Assembly (NCBI GenBank): GCA_943735955.1
Contig: OX030955.1
Span: forward strand, 11,789,220-11,853,219
DNA from: Piscicola geometra
Lineage: Eukaryota; Annelida; Clitellata; Hirudinida; Piscicolidae
Direction: 5' to 3'
DNA length: 64,000 nucleotides
The position numbers and the translations under genes were made by a program. The notes beneath the pieces are model-generated. The model made no database searches, was not told the origin of the DNA, and worked only from the letters and a program-made list of their open reading frames with translations. Numbering within the stretch: the first letter of the stretch is position 1; each line of letters begins with the position of its first letter. Below are positions 23,601-35,300 of this stretch, piece after piece.

Positions 23601-26600
23601 AGAATGAAATAATGATGAAAAAATAGAAATCGGTTTGAAAAAACCAACAAAAATGACATTAAATTTTTAAAGAACAGTGGAATCGAAACAATACAGCAAC
23701 CAAATACAAAAAAGTAACATTTGTGCGGAAAGAGCGATTAAAATCTTACAAGTAAGATAAAGTCGGGGGAGGGCATAAGTAAGAAAAAAACCTTAAAATT
23801 GTAAATTCATTACGGCCACTTGGAATATGGTTCACTAGGTTATTTCATGAATATTTAATATGGGAAGTTGGTACTTTTGATGGAACCCCCCCCCCCCACC
23901 CAAGTAAAAAGAAATAATTAGATAATTCAATTTACTCAACTTTTAAGATAATAAGGTAACTTAATATAATACTTAATATAATGTAATGTTATTAAAAAAA
24001 ATTGTGCTGCCCACCCTTCAGCAGTGGCATGAAAAGTTCTGCAATTGGTTGAAACGGATATGAGGATATATCAGGTTTTACAAAGTTTTATGGTGGAAAT
24101 AAACATTTATAGAAAAACTTCTAGTGTAGTTGGACTCGACATGGGTTTTCAGCAGGTGGCTCCTGAGCTCAGCCAAACCCTGGAACCGATTCAATGAGTT
24201 TCTTCTCTACCTTGAGCAAAGAATGGGATCCAATGGGCTGTTTTTTTACGAAAACAACAAGTTCGGGTTTTCTAAAGCGACAACAATTCTTATTCACCAC
24301 TTTAATGACTTCACTGAGTTTTCAAGCCAGAACACAAAGATAAACAATCGCCTAGCCTGTCAAGTAAGAGAATTTATATGAACCTCTCTATTTCAAGTTG
24401 TTCTGGTGGTGTTTGCTTACTTGAATGTGCATTTGGTGTCCGAAGTAGCAGTTGAGCACTTGGAGTAAGTCTCTAAACTAATTTTTACTATGCAGTTTCT
24501 TCTCAAGATGGTTTTAGATAGACAAAAGAGAGACTAGGACATTGTTAAAGAGGCATTACCTATGAAGTACCCAATCAAGGAGCATGCTTCTGAAATCGAT
24601 GACACTCTTGTTCAAAATCTTTGAATGGAGAAACAGTGTGTTAAAGTGAACCATGGACTGAAGAAACTAGTAAATTGAATGCAGTCAGTAGATCCATCAT
24701 CCTATAAAAGAGCCAGCAGCCTAGAGAGGGACCTATTCCGTCTTTCAGAGGCTTCAAAGCAGCTTGTCAATCAAAATAACGGTCAAAACTAAACTAGAGT
24801 AAAAAAAAAGAAAACAAAGTTTGAAAAAAACAAAAATTTAAAAAAAGCTGGTTTATAGAAAGAAGCAAAAAAGACTTGAACTTGTATGCCTGTTGAAAAC
24901 AAAAGATTATCTTTTCACTGAAAATAAAAATATATAATTTTTTTATGAATGATAGTATTAACCAAAAAAGATTAAAACAAATAAAAAATAGATAAAAGTT
25001 TTGAAAAAAGTGTTTTTCTAGTGAATAAGAAGTTCAACAACTCCCATTTTGTGTGTATTTTTTCAATCGCGGATGGGAGGGGGGTTATTTTTAGGATAAA
25101 AAATTAATTTTTGTGTCAAACTTCTTTTATTCAGCTTATCAGGACACATAGTTAGCAAGAAAAAAGTATCTTTAGATCCAACCTATGTGGAAAAACTTGT
25201 TTGCTTGAGTAACTGACACAAAAAGGATGTGTGAAAATTTCATTTATTATCATTTATGGATTCGTTTTTATTCTTTCTATGTAGATTACTTTTTTGATTT
25301 GGTAACTGGCCTAAAAATAACGTTGCTTTCGCTTCTCGGTTACTACACTCCTTAGTTTTTAGTATATTTCTCTATACTTTTTAATGTAAGTAATTATTTC
25401 AAAAGCAAAAATGTTATTTTTTTGTTTTTTCCGTTTCGAATTTGAGTGTTGATTCCCGTTCTATTCTGGGTCCCGATTCTCACCATTTCCGATTTCACTT
25501 ATCATTCCCATTTCCGATTTTAATTTTTATTCCCCTTCCCTGCGGAGTCCCGTGGGCACCTGGTGCGATCTCTAAGCTTATTTAAATACACACTATAAAA
25601 AATTAACTTTAATCAAATTAAAAATGATAGCAAGGATACTTCACTATTTCTGTTTAAATTGCGTTAAAAATATTGTAACTAAATATATTTCAACCTATAA
25701 TATAAAAATTAGTATGGAAAGTTCATGAAATATTTGTTAATTATATGAAAGCATTTATTTCAAAATAAAAAATAGTAATTGAAATATTTCAACATCAAAA
25801 AGTTCAATTTTTAGAGCAAAATATTGAAAGAACTCGAGCCCCTCCAAGCCCCCATGGAGTCTCATTGGGAAATTAATTAAGTAATATTTCAAATAGTTTC
25901 CAATATTTTCCCAAACCATATTTATGTTTCAATTATTAATTATTAATTCTTCAGAAGCCCTCAACCCTGCTATAAGGGTTCGAATCTCCAAAGAATTTCT
26001 CAACTATGCAGCGAATGTTGCTGTCGAAGAGATTGCCCAAAAGTTCAACAACTATCAAATTGGTGATATAACGAACATTAAGGTGCCTTTAATTCTGCTT
26101 ACACATTTCATGCTTTGAGGTGTTTAAAATAGAACGAATCTCATTAGAAAAAGTATATTCAATAACGAAACATTCAGCTTAAAACTGTGTCTTTTCAAGG
26201 TCAAAAGTTTCCACAAGCCTCATTCCCAAGTCTCAATGGTTCCTGGTAAAGGCATTCACATTAAGCTGTCCAAAGGAGCATTTGAGTTGACTGCTACTTG
26301 GAGGAACCACGACAGTGTTACCCTCTCTGTGAGCTCTTCCACCATAGAGTTTTACGTCAATATTTTCGCAGATTCTAGCGGCAGACCACGTCTTAACGGC
26401 CACTCGTGTAGTAAACATTTAGTTGGTTTCTATTTATACCTCAAGGGTGGATGGAGCTTTCTTAACATTATTGTTCACAGGTTAGAGAAAGGCTTTGTGA
26501 ATGTTCTTCGAGTATAATTTATAATTTGATGAAAGTTAAGTTTGAATTAAATAACAGCAAGCAATTTTTCCAACTTTTAAAGTCTCCTTGTGGATTCATT

Positions 26601-27665
26601 GAAATCGAAGTTCGAAGAGAAAATCTGCCCTTACATAATGAAGGCGGTGAACGAACTTGCAAACGAGCGATTAGCGACGCTAAATCTTCAAACAGAGCTC
26701 ACCAATGGACTTGTACTCGATTACACCCTCACTGGTCCCCCAATCTTCGCTGACACCTACCTCGGGACGAGCCACAAAGGATTGTTCCTCGGAGACTTGA
26801 AACCGACTCAAGTATTCAAATGTTTAATTTTATAACCATTGAGAAACTCATTTGCATTTTATTTTAAATATTTTTTTAACGTTTAACAAAAATAATTCTC
26901 GATCTCATTTCACAAAGCAGACTCCTCTGATTAACCCTCCACCAAACGCCATGGTGGGATTTTCTGTGGCAGAAGAAACCTTCAACAGCGCTTCTAGAGT
27001 GGCATTCAAGAAGAATCTATTCTATCAAGAAATTAAAGTTCCTTCATTTAAGGATTGCAGCTTTTCAATAATTTCAAATGCGATTTCTATCAAGACTAAA
27101 GTTTTAGTTGATGCTTTTAAGCATACTCAACAAGTTTCAATATGTTTAAAGATTCCAATGCTTTTTACAGGGCCCTCTTTCTACGATGGACTCACAATTT
27201 TCGGGTGGTGAACCAATATTCAAAATAACACCTTTTTGGGCTCCGAGAGTCGTCATCAAGCATGGTCATTTGAACATCAACGCACGAGTTCAAGTGGTTC
27301 TATGTTCTCAGATGCCTAACGGCTCCACTGTCGATGCATTCACATTAGATATGAATCTCACCGCATCAGCCACTGTTGAAATAGTGAATGAAAAACTAGT
27401 AATTCGAGTGATAGAGATAGTTCCGAAAGCTACAGTCAAGAAGACCAGTTTTGGAGCATTTTATAATCCAATAATCAATGTAAAAATGCAACAAGCGGTC
27501 ATAAATTTTCTTCCTTCAATCAACGAGTACTTTGAGAAAGGTTTTCCTCTGCCCAACGTTGGAGGATTCAAGTTCTCTAAAGCTTCCGTCAGCCTGCTTC
27601 CTGGCTATGTGAGCGTCTCGACAGCTCTCCTCTACCAGCCCTTGACTTCAAAAAGCTTGCTTTAG
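20699..27665 (+). CDS. LBP/BPI-family protein, copy 1 (possibly broken)
   Basis: Secreted lipid- or LPS-binding protein. Exons: 20699-20765, 25955-26082, 26200-26480, 26583-26811, 26921-27052, 27171-27665; total 443 codons plus stop. Exon 1 encodes the signal peptide (MKHILFSILFVVVTS) and ends in phase 1. Exon 2 starts EALNPAIRVRISKEFLNYAA, the usual BPI N-terminus. Exon 3 has HSQVSMVPGKGIHIKLSKGA and one conserved Cys (GHSCSK); exon 4 has the partner Cys (EKICPY), matching the Cys135-Cys175 disulfide of mammalian BPI. Exon 6 is the C-terminal barrel ending FPLPNVGGFKFSKASVSLLP. All exon boundaries keep frame. Oddity: after exon 5 the donor reads AAG/GATTGC where copies 2 and 3 have AAG/GTATGC, so normal splicing to exon 6 is doubtful. 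Intron 1 is 5.2 kb and full of repeats. The exon 3/4 junction (CACAG/GTTAGA to TTTAAAG/TCTCC) is inferred. Confidence 0.75.
21695..21990 (+). repeat. Degenerate telomere-like G-rich tract
   Basis: Inside intron 1 of copy 1. Many GGTTAGGG, GGGGTTAGG and GGTTAAGG units, imperfect and mixed with non-repeat DNA, broken by an A-rich stretch at 21908-21935. It looks like an interstitial telomere-type minisatellite, absent from copies 2 and 3 at the matching place. Confidence 0.55.
22140..22215. repeat. (AAT)n microsatellite
   Basis: Runs of AATAATATT-type repeats in intron 1 of copy 1. The matching tracts in copies 2 (38490-38580 and 39595-39612) and 3 (47035-47070) are also A/T triplet runs. Confidence 0.6.
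22361..22609 (-). repeat. tRNA-derived SINE, long subfamily, with poly-A
   Basis: Minus-strand SINE in intron 1 of copy 1. A-tail (T run) at 22361-22371, 3' tail CAGACGCATGCCATGTTACA, GAGAACCATGGTTCT palindrome, core hairpin, B box, A box. Copy 2 has the uninterrupted site at about 39780-39800 (CGCAAATTAGGTATG), so this SINE inserted after the duplication. Confidence 0.85.
22790..23800 (+). other. Possible remnant of an unknown transposase
   Basis: No long frame, but fragments look coding, for example CSNPKKSKKRDPIPHYTGCQ at about 23196-23255 followed by HHVLYLVLRQS. I do not know the family. Absent from copy 2, so probably an inserted repeat. Confidence 0.2.
23805..23905 (-). mobile_element. 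hAT-C fragment
   Basis: Matches about 15660-15760 in reverse orientation, including TGGTTCACTAGGTTATTTCATG and a run of 13 C. Confidence 0.5.
24000..25090 (+). pseudogene. Gene X fragment in BPI intron 1 (copy 1)
   Basis: Unrecognised protein, coiled-coil in character. Readable pieces: VETDMRIYQVLQSFMVEINI, IYRKTSSVVGLDMGFQQVAP, LYLEQRMGSNGLFFYENNKF, LVSEVAVEHLE, FLLKMVLDRQKRD, and MQSVDPSSYKRASSLERDLF. Between HLE and FLL lies a short intron with good signals, GGA/GTAAGT at about 24465 and TATGCAG/TTT at about 24495, so this is a duplicated genomic fragment and not a processed retrocopy. Stops and frameshifts break it. The same unit is at 39960-41000. Confidence 0.4.
25091..25954. other. 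Intron 1 repeats of BPI copy 1
   Basis: About 25130-25250 is the reverse of the dispersed repeat at 9700 and 30240. About 25440-25570 has repeated ATTCCCG/TTCCCATTTCCG units, seen also at 41330-41460 and, more distantly, at 50890-51060. Confidence 0.4.
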
Positions 27666-28796
27666 AGCACTGAAGCTTTCTAGCCTTTTGACATTTACTT
27701 TAGTGCATAAGTGTACTTGAGCTGTCTAGAATTTGGCAATTGCAAACACTTTTATTTTTAGAATTTTATTTTTATTATAAAAAAAATGAATTAAAGTTTT
27801 TATTTCAAGTGAACAAAAATAATTTAGAAAAATTATTTATTATTTACAAATATTGTTTCAAATAGAATACCTGATTAAAAATTTCATAGATGTTTTAAAA
27901 TTGAAAATTATTTTTTTGTTTTCATGAAAACTGAATTTTCGTGGCTATGTTCCACTTCGGGAACGTTGGGTCGCTCTCATTAGAAAAAAAAATTGGATGA
28001 AAAAAGTGCACAAATTCTGTTATCTAGCTCACAACAAAACTCTTTCAGTATTGAAGTTGCTAAACTATCACTAGTATACATAATAATAGAATAATATAAT
28101 ATATTATATTATATGATAATATAGGATAAATTAAAAAACGTTTTGAAAATGTAAAGTTTTATCGATAATAAGCTGGGTAATTATTAATAAATATTTTCAT
28201 ACTACTGACACCAAGGAGCTAAAATTTTTATTCGATGTAGGCGAATAAGAGTTGGACACAAACTGGATGTGGTGTTTGGCTGATTGTTATCCATATCAAG
28301 CTAGTATTTATTGCGGCAAAGCTGACCGACCAGAACACAGATTGCTTGGAAAACACGTGAGGCACAGTTTTGTTGATTCCAGTCAAAGAAAATCACAAAA
28401 TTTATCTTTTGTTGTGGTGCCTCTCACCGAACAAGCGGGAATTTAGCAAAACTGAGAAAGAAAGTACCAGTACTGTACAGCAATTTATTCATTTCTGAAT
28501 CACAACAAATGTAAAAGTGATAGCGGCCAAAGCGAATCGTCATGTTTTCATTTATTAGTCATTGAAAAAGATTCGTTTAACTAAAACTTGAAACATCTAT
28601 ATATTTTATTCTCATTTTATAAAATAAGAATAAATGTTGAAATACTTGTGTCTACATAAGAACAGGTTTCTAGAAAAATTGGAATGTTAAATGTTTTCTA
28701 AATCAGCATTCAGTTACAATAATTTATATAAGTTATTAATTTTTTAAAAATATCTAATTTGATGCTTGGAAAATTCAAAATTGTGGGACTTGTGGT

Positions 28797-28859
28797 AATG
28801 ATCGACTGTGTACGTTCATGTGATCGACTGAGTGCACCGGCTTTAAACAGTCGATCATT
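28797..28859. repeat. Inverted GATCGACTGT repeat
   Basis: AATGATCGACTGT at 28797 is inverted at 28847-28859, with a further direct copy between them. The matching block at 44278-44340 is a longer perfect inversion (AATGATCGACTGTGTA). A fourth related motif, GATTGACTGTGTACACC, lies at about 29020 and 44503. Confidence 0.5.
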
Positions 28860-29436
28860 TTCGGGAGTCTACTTTGAACTTCATTTGACTCAAAACCATT
28901 CCAAATATATAAATGAATTGAGTAGAAATTGAAGCCTCAATGATGACTGTTTAGAATAAATATTTTGTTAACGTTTTATCTTTTAAACATTTTGAGTTAT
29001 AAAAATTTTTGTAAAAAGTGATTGACTGTGTACACCTTCCCGTTATATATGTCAAAAAAACAAAAAACAACAAAATTAAAAATATATAAATAAAACAAAG
29101 TTATTTAAGACAAACTAATTCAAACTAATGACCCAGGTTAAATTAATTCTTTCTTTTGTGTACTGTACTTTTTATAATCTTATATATTTTACTAAATTCG
29201 TAAATATTTAAGTGTCTGGAATTTAATATAAATAAATATTTACAATTTTAGAATTATGTAAATAAAATAAATGATGCCAAAAAGATTAAATTATAGATAA
29301 TTGAATGAGTGAGTTCCAAAACCTGTTAAATACTAATTTTCGAAAATGGAGTTATTATACTCATCAGCTTAAAAGTCTTCATTAGGTTGTTTTCAGAAAA
29401 TGGGATTTTCAAAAACGGTAAAATACCACTTTTCAA

Positions 29437-29723
29437 GGTAAATGAGCTCTGCAGATGAAGGACAGACTGTCAGAACGAATCTTCTACACATGACTGTTAT
29501 CTATTGAAAACTGACGTATTAGACAATTATTACCTTACTTAGATGACCCTTCTTTAACGATGTCCATATATTTAAAACTCATCACCTCCTTATTTAACTA
29601 CTTCTATATCATTATTTACTTTTCGTACGGATCTGAAGACATATCTGTTTAACAAATTCATTTACCAGCGCTCTTGAATATGAGGAAAGAGCGCTATAGA
29701 AATTGATTTGATTGATTGATTGA
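29437..29723 (+). mobile_element. CR1/L2-like LINE 3' end, post-duplication insertion
   Basis: About 290 bp. Near the end it reads FRTDLKTYLFNKF, like the last codons of L2-type ORF2, then AGAGCGCTATAGAAATTG and TGAT repeats. Flanks TTTTCAA and TTTTCGA look like a 7-bp target duplication. The matching block downstream of copy 2 (about 44903) is uninterrupted. Confidence 0.65.
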
Positions 29724-30982
29724 TTTTTCGAAGCTCTAGAAAAATGTGTTTACAGTCAAAAGCTGCCAAAACGTGTATGCGTGACTTTCATAACCCGTTC
29801 ACCCCTTGTAGACTGAATCATATAGCGCTTTTAGAAAAAGAATGATACGTTTTATTTGTACACCTATAAAATCACTTTGATAAAATATATATCAAAAATT
29901 ATACTATTTGCATTTGATGAAAGTATCTTCCAAATTTGACTCAACAGGAATATAATGTCATAATGCTATTTTCAACTGTATCAAAATATAGTGAATCTGA
30001 ACACAAAACAACAAATTTGTAATTTATTATGATGTGATTAAATGTATCATATAAAAATTTATTATATAACGTCAAAAATAGAGCTGTTCCACGATTAACA
30101 ATTTTAATCGCCGTTTATTTAATTTTAACGCAATGTTTTTATATTACATTATATAAAAAATTCTCACATATGTTATAGAAAATTTTCAAGAATTTATTTA
30201 TAAAAGAAATTCTCATTTTAAAGAAAAAAAAGAATCCATAAATTAAATAAAAATTGCCACACATCTTTTTTGAGCCTGTTACTCAAGCAAAAAAGTTTTC
30301 AACAATACTTGGATCTAAAGAGGCTCTTTTCTTACTACCTCAGATTCTGGTAATCATTTTTCAATTATACTTTTATTATCTAAAATAATTTTGTTAATAT
30401 TTATATATTTAATTTTTTTTAAATTGAAGCAAGCTTAAATAATAATAATAATAGATCTAAAATGGGCAGTTGACACGCAATAGGCTTCATTCGAAGTGGA
30501 TCGATTCCTGCTTATTTGCTAGATCAACGTGATTTCAGCGTGAATTTGCTAGGCAGAAAACATCAGACATTCGTATTGATCTGTCAGAAAAAATGGAAAA
30601 AATTTGAAAATCAGTTGTCGTAAATGAAGGCGGCTGAACTTAAAAAAGAAATCAGTCTTTAAATTTTACTTCCCGAAATAACTATAATCTCCTAGGAAAG
30701 GTCAAGTTGATTTAGGTAGATGCTTGTAAATGTATTGATGAGGATGATAATGATAATGCTGATGATGAGAATGGTGCAGTGTTTTTAGGATAACAAATCA
30801 TTTGAAACTGAAATCAATGGTGAGAAAACATTTAGAGCGCTATTGTATTTTGTAAAAAGCGCTGAATAAATATATTAATCGATTGACTGATTCACAAGCT
30901 TTCAAAACCATTGTTTTAAAAACATGCCAAATGAAAAATAAAATTAAAAAATGTCCACAGGTGTTAGTAGTGCGTAGTTTCC

Positions 30983-30990
30983 GATAAAAG
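30983..30990 (+). promoter_or_regulatory. TATA-like box of BPI copy 2
   Basis: GATAAAAG in the context CCGATAAAAGGGAG, identical at 46193-46200 upstream of copy 3. Confidence 0.35.
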
Positions 30991-32372
30991 GGAGCCCTGA
31001 TTGACGTGTTTCGGAGATTTCTGACTTCATTTTGCTCTTAATCTCAAAAAAGGTTATTTCTTTCAATGAAGTTATCATTTGAAAGTTTCTTTGTTTTAAA
31101 CCATTTTAAATTGATTTAAATCTTTATTTATTGTTCTTTTATATTCAGATCCAAAAATATTTACATTTCGTCAGATTGAAATATAACCTAAAGAATTGTA
31201 TAGTAGAAAGATTTATATTTTAAAACTATTTTATTTCTTATTTTTTTGGTTTTTCAACTTTTTCAGAAATGAAGCTAATCCTGTTCTCGATTCTCTTCGT
31301 CGTGGTCACTTCACGCCAGGAACTGCCTTTACAGGGTAATTCAGAATTTAGTGACTTAAATGTTTATATATAAATTTATTTTTATTTTGAAAAGTTTTGT
31401 AAGAAAATTTTTTTTGGAACATTTTAAAACTTTTGTTTGACTTCAAAATTCTGTTTGAACTATAACAAACCATATTTAAAAAAATTACGTTCAACTACAC
31501 ATCATTCGCTCGTGGGACAAAAAAGCAACTAGATTATAACTTAGATTTCAGACTGCGTAATCTTTGAAAAATGCTTTCATTTTTAATAACGAAAATTTAG
31601 TAAACTTGAACATAATCTTAATGCTTGTAAACCTTTTGACAGTTTACCTCATTTCACTTTAGTGATCCAGCATTTTGAAGTTGAATAAATTTTAATTTTT
31701 ATGAAGCATTTATAAATTTGTTGACTTAGGAGTAGTAGCGTTATTTGAAATACTGCGATTATGCCACACAAAGTTGTCTCAAGGACCATTGTGTTCCAAC
31801 ACTTGTGGTCAGAATATCAGAATATCATTTATGCTTAATTTTATTTTCTGTGAAGATTTCAAGAAAATGGAAAAAAAGTTTTCTTCAGGGAAACTTTCAC
31901 AGAAGAAAAAGTAGCCTTTTTGTTATTTTTCGTGAAAATTGTACAATGTAAAAATGCGTTTTAAAAAATGATTAAATAAATTAAGAAAATGTCCAAAAAG
32001 TCATAAAAACTAGCTATAAATGGAAATGCGGTAAATAAATTAAAAAATTAAAGTTTAAATGTTAAGTTTTAGGCTTGAATCTCTATAAGCACGTCCCTTT
32101 AAATAGCTGCCTGATATATTGGTTAGCGTTCTATAATGGTTAGCTTTCTATAATGGTTAACCTGCTATAATGGTTAGCTTTCTATAATGGTTAGCAGGGG
32201 CGGCGATCTGCAGAAAATCTTGGGGGGATCCTCTCCAGGGTTCGAATCAAAGAACCGGTATCAGCCAATACAGTACAAGCGATACTATTTAGTATTGTTT
32301 GCTGTGCACGCAACCAAGTCTTAAGACGCCACAAAGCACTAAAAGGTTTTTCTGCAGTACATGACGTTATTG

Positions 32373-35300
32373 CATGGGCGGCGATCCTTAATGTGGACCC
32401 CCCCACCACTTTTTTCCAATCTTTTGATCTAACTTTTTAAATTTTGATATAAACATAATCGTCAACCATGGCATAAAAATGAATTTTTATGCAGTAATAC
32501 ATTGTGAGTATGTGTAGTTATAGTGAAAGCTGTCTAAAACAAAAATATTCTTTGCTTAATTAAATACTCCTTCATCTACTTTTCTTTTTATCTCTATGGC
32601 GTAGGCAGGAATCCTGAGAGGGTCCTGGGGTCCACCTTTAAAAGGACCACCTCACTCTTTTAAAAATACAAATTTTTCAATTCTCATTTTGATACGAGCC
32701 TAATTGTCAACCATGGGATAAAGAAATGCTAACACAGTAATACATTGTGAGTATGTATGGGCAGCGATGCTAGGGGGGTCCTGGGGTCCATCTTAACATG
32801 GACCCCCTTCAATTTTTCAAATAAAATAATTTCTTAACTCCTATATTAATACAAGCATAATCGTCAAGCATAGCATGAAACAGAATTTTTATTCAGTAAT
32901 ATATTTTGGGTAGGCGTAGTTATAGTGATAGCTGGATGAAGAAAAACTATTCTTTGCTTACTCAAATACTCCTCCACCTACTCTTCTTTTTATATTTATG
33001 GATTTTAATTAATGAATTATATTTATAAAAAATTAAATTTCTGATTTTTCAATTTTCACAAGCAGACATTCAGGATGTTTTTCAGAAAATATCGGTTCAC
33101 TTTATGCAAACAGACAGATTTACATTTTTATAAATTTTATACTATTAAAAAATCATTCACATTGTGTTACTTATTTTGCATGGGCAATATTCATAGGGGG
33201 GTTCTGAGGTCTACCTTAAAATCGACCCTTTCAACTTTTTAGATGAACCAAAGTTAATGAATTTCAAAAGGCTTCAAACATTAACTAAAGTTTTAGTTAA
33301 ATCGAACTACAAGTTTCATATCACATGACTACCAAAATGAAATGCTAATGCTTTCAGTTGATTCTATCGTTAGAAACACAGTGTGCCCTGTTAATGCTGA
33401 GTCATGCCAGTTTGGTTTTGTGGTTGACGGCACACAAGACTGCAATGGGTTTGAGCAGAAATCGAAATGCATTCGTTTTGTTGATGAAGCTTTAAATGTT
33501 AATGAACAGTTTATTGGTTTGTTCAGCCCACCAGACACGACCGAAAAAACATAATGTGCTGTAGTAAAAGATTTTCTGATCAGAATTATGCTACCTATAG
33601 AAAAACTAAGAGCTCAGACTTACGACGGCGCTGCTAGCATGAGCGGCCGATACAACGGTTGTCAGGCTATTATCAGCAGTCAGCAGGCACCTGCATTGTT
33701 TTTCCACTGTTCTGCACACTGTGCAAATCTTGTTGCCCAGCACACAACTGCCGCAAATCTCTTTGTAAGCGATTCGCTTCAGTTTGTCCAAGAGTTAGGT
33801 GCCTTGTACAATCGTTCAGGGAAGTTCAAGAAGCAGTTTAGTGATGCTTTAGTGTTTCTTAAAACGGACTCGTCTGATGAGCCACTGAATGAAAAGTATA
33901 GTATGAAACTTCTTTGTCCTACAAGATGGCTGGTCAGAGTATCTGCAGTGTCTTCTGGGCTTGAACAATATGAAGTGGTACTTGTTAGCTTGGAATCATT
34001 TGCTTCCATTGGTACTGTTGATGAAACAGCTAAAAAGGCTCGAGGCTTTTTTTCAACAGGACACTACTACACTGGCCCTCAAGGTAGTTGTTTTGGTGTT
34101 TTCACTTCTGGAACAGTTAAAAAAGTCGTTGCAGTGAGCAAGTGCCAAGGTCAGTGGAATGGTTGCAGCGACCAGTATGGTTTTGGCATATGATCTTGAG
34201 CCGATTGCTGTACCTCGGGTGCAAAAGCCGCCACAAAAGTATTGTGGGCTAGACCCAGCTTATGTAGCAACAAAACCAGAGAAACATTATCGAGTAGCAT
34301 ATTACGCTGTCATATACATTGCAATCATGCAACTCACAGAAAGGTTCAATCGAGATTCTCCTGGTTTGCGTTCATACTTGCAGCTGGAGATAATGTTGAT
34401 AACTGGTGAAGTGAACCATGATATTTGCAAGCAGTATCGTGAGCTAAATGCAACTAGTCTTTGTTCACAGTTAGCTATGTTCAAAGACCAGAATGAATAC
34501 AGAACTTTAGCATAAGCGCAAAAAATGCAAGCTATGATCCCGAAGTCTGAACGTCTGATCCGGTTGATGCTTGTGCCTCCAGCAACGTCGTGTACAGCAG
34601 GAAGGACATTTATTGCTTTGCGGCGTTTTAAAACTTGATTGCGTGCAACTATGACACAACTTCGCTTGAATTCACTGGCCGTTTGCCATGCAAATCAGGA
34701 TATACTCAACAGTCTAGAATTAAAAAGACTAGCAGAAGAATTTGCTAGTCAGTCAGACATTCGAAGGGGTCTTTTTGAAAATTAGTTAGCGAGCTGTGGG
34801 GAGAGGGTAGAAGAACAGGCAGAGAGGGTATTTTATGTAATCTGAATATACACTGTGGGGAAAAAAAAGGTGCCATTGTATATTTGTTTAAAACTTTGGC
34901 AAATTTGAATCGATTTGTAATTTTTCAGAACTATTTTACCCAGAAATGAATGGAAAACAAGATGTTATAAAATTTATTTTGATTCCTTTAATATGTATTA
35001 TCTTCACCTAGTGAAAGTAAAAAAAGTGAGAAAATAGCGAAGACTGTAATGTAAAACACATAAAAATGTTATAAATCTTTTTTTAAAGTTTCAATTTTTT
35101 AAAATTTGTTATTACTTTTTCCTTCATGTTTTTTATATGACATTTTTCGTTATTTTCATATTTGTTTCAGTTTCACAAGGTAAATGTTTCTTAAATTCTA
35201 TAATATGATGACTGTAAAAACCAGATTGTCCAGACATTTAATTATTATTCATTTATTCTTACATTTGACGCTATTGTAAGGAATTTCACTATTTTATTGG

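Larger units (their letters stand above)
27666..30764. other. Intergenic block between BPI copies 1 and 2
   Basis: The first 300 bp and most of the rest are shared with 43542-45974 (copy 2 to copy 3). No gene of its own. It contains a duplicated palindromic motif (28797-28859), a LINE 3' fragment (29437-29723) and a repeat near 30240. Confidence 0.6.

Noticed and set aside
26233..26753. Several frames over BPI exons 3 and 4, including a frame called from 26526
   Set aside because: Shadows of the true exon frames; the 26526 frame is the wrong phase of exon 4.
32191..32409. 72-codon minus-strand frame as a gene
   Set aside because: It is the hATC scrap of the interrupted hAT-C plus terminal repeat DNA.
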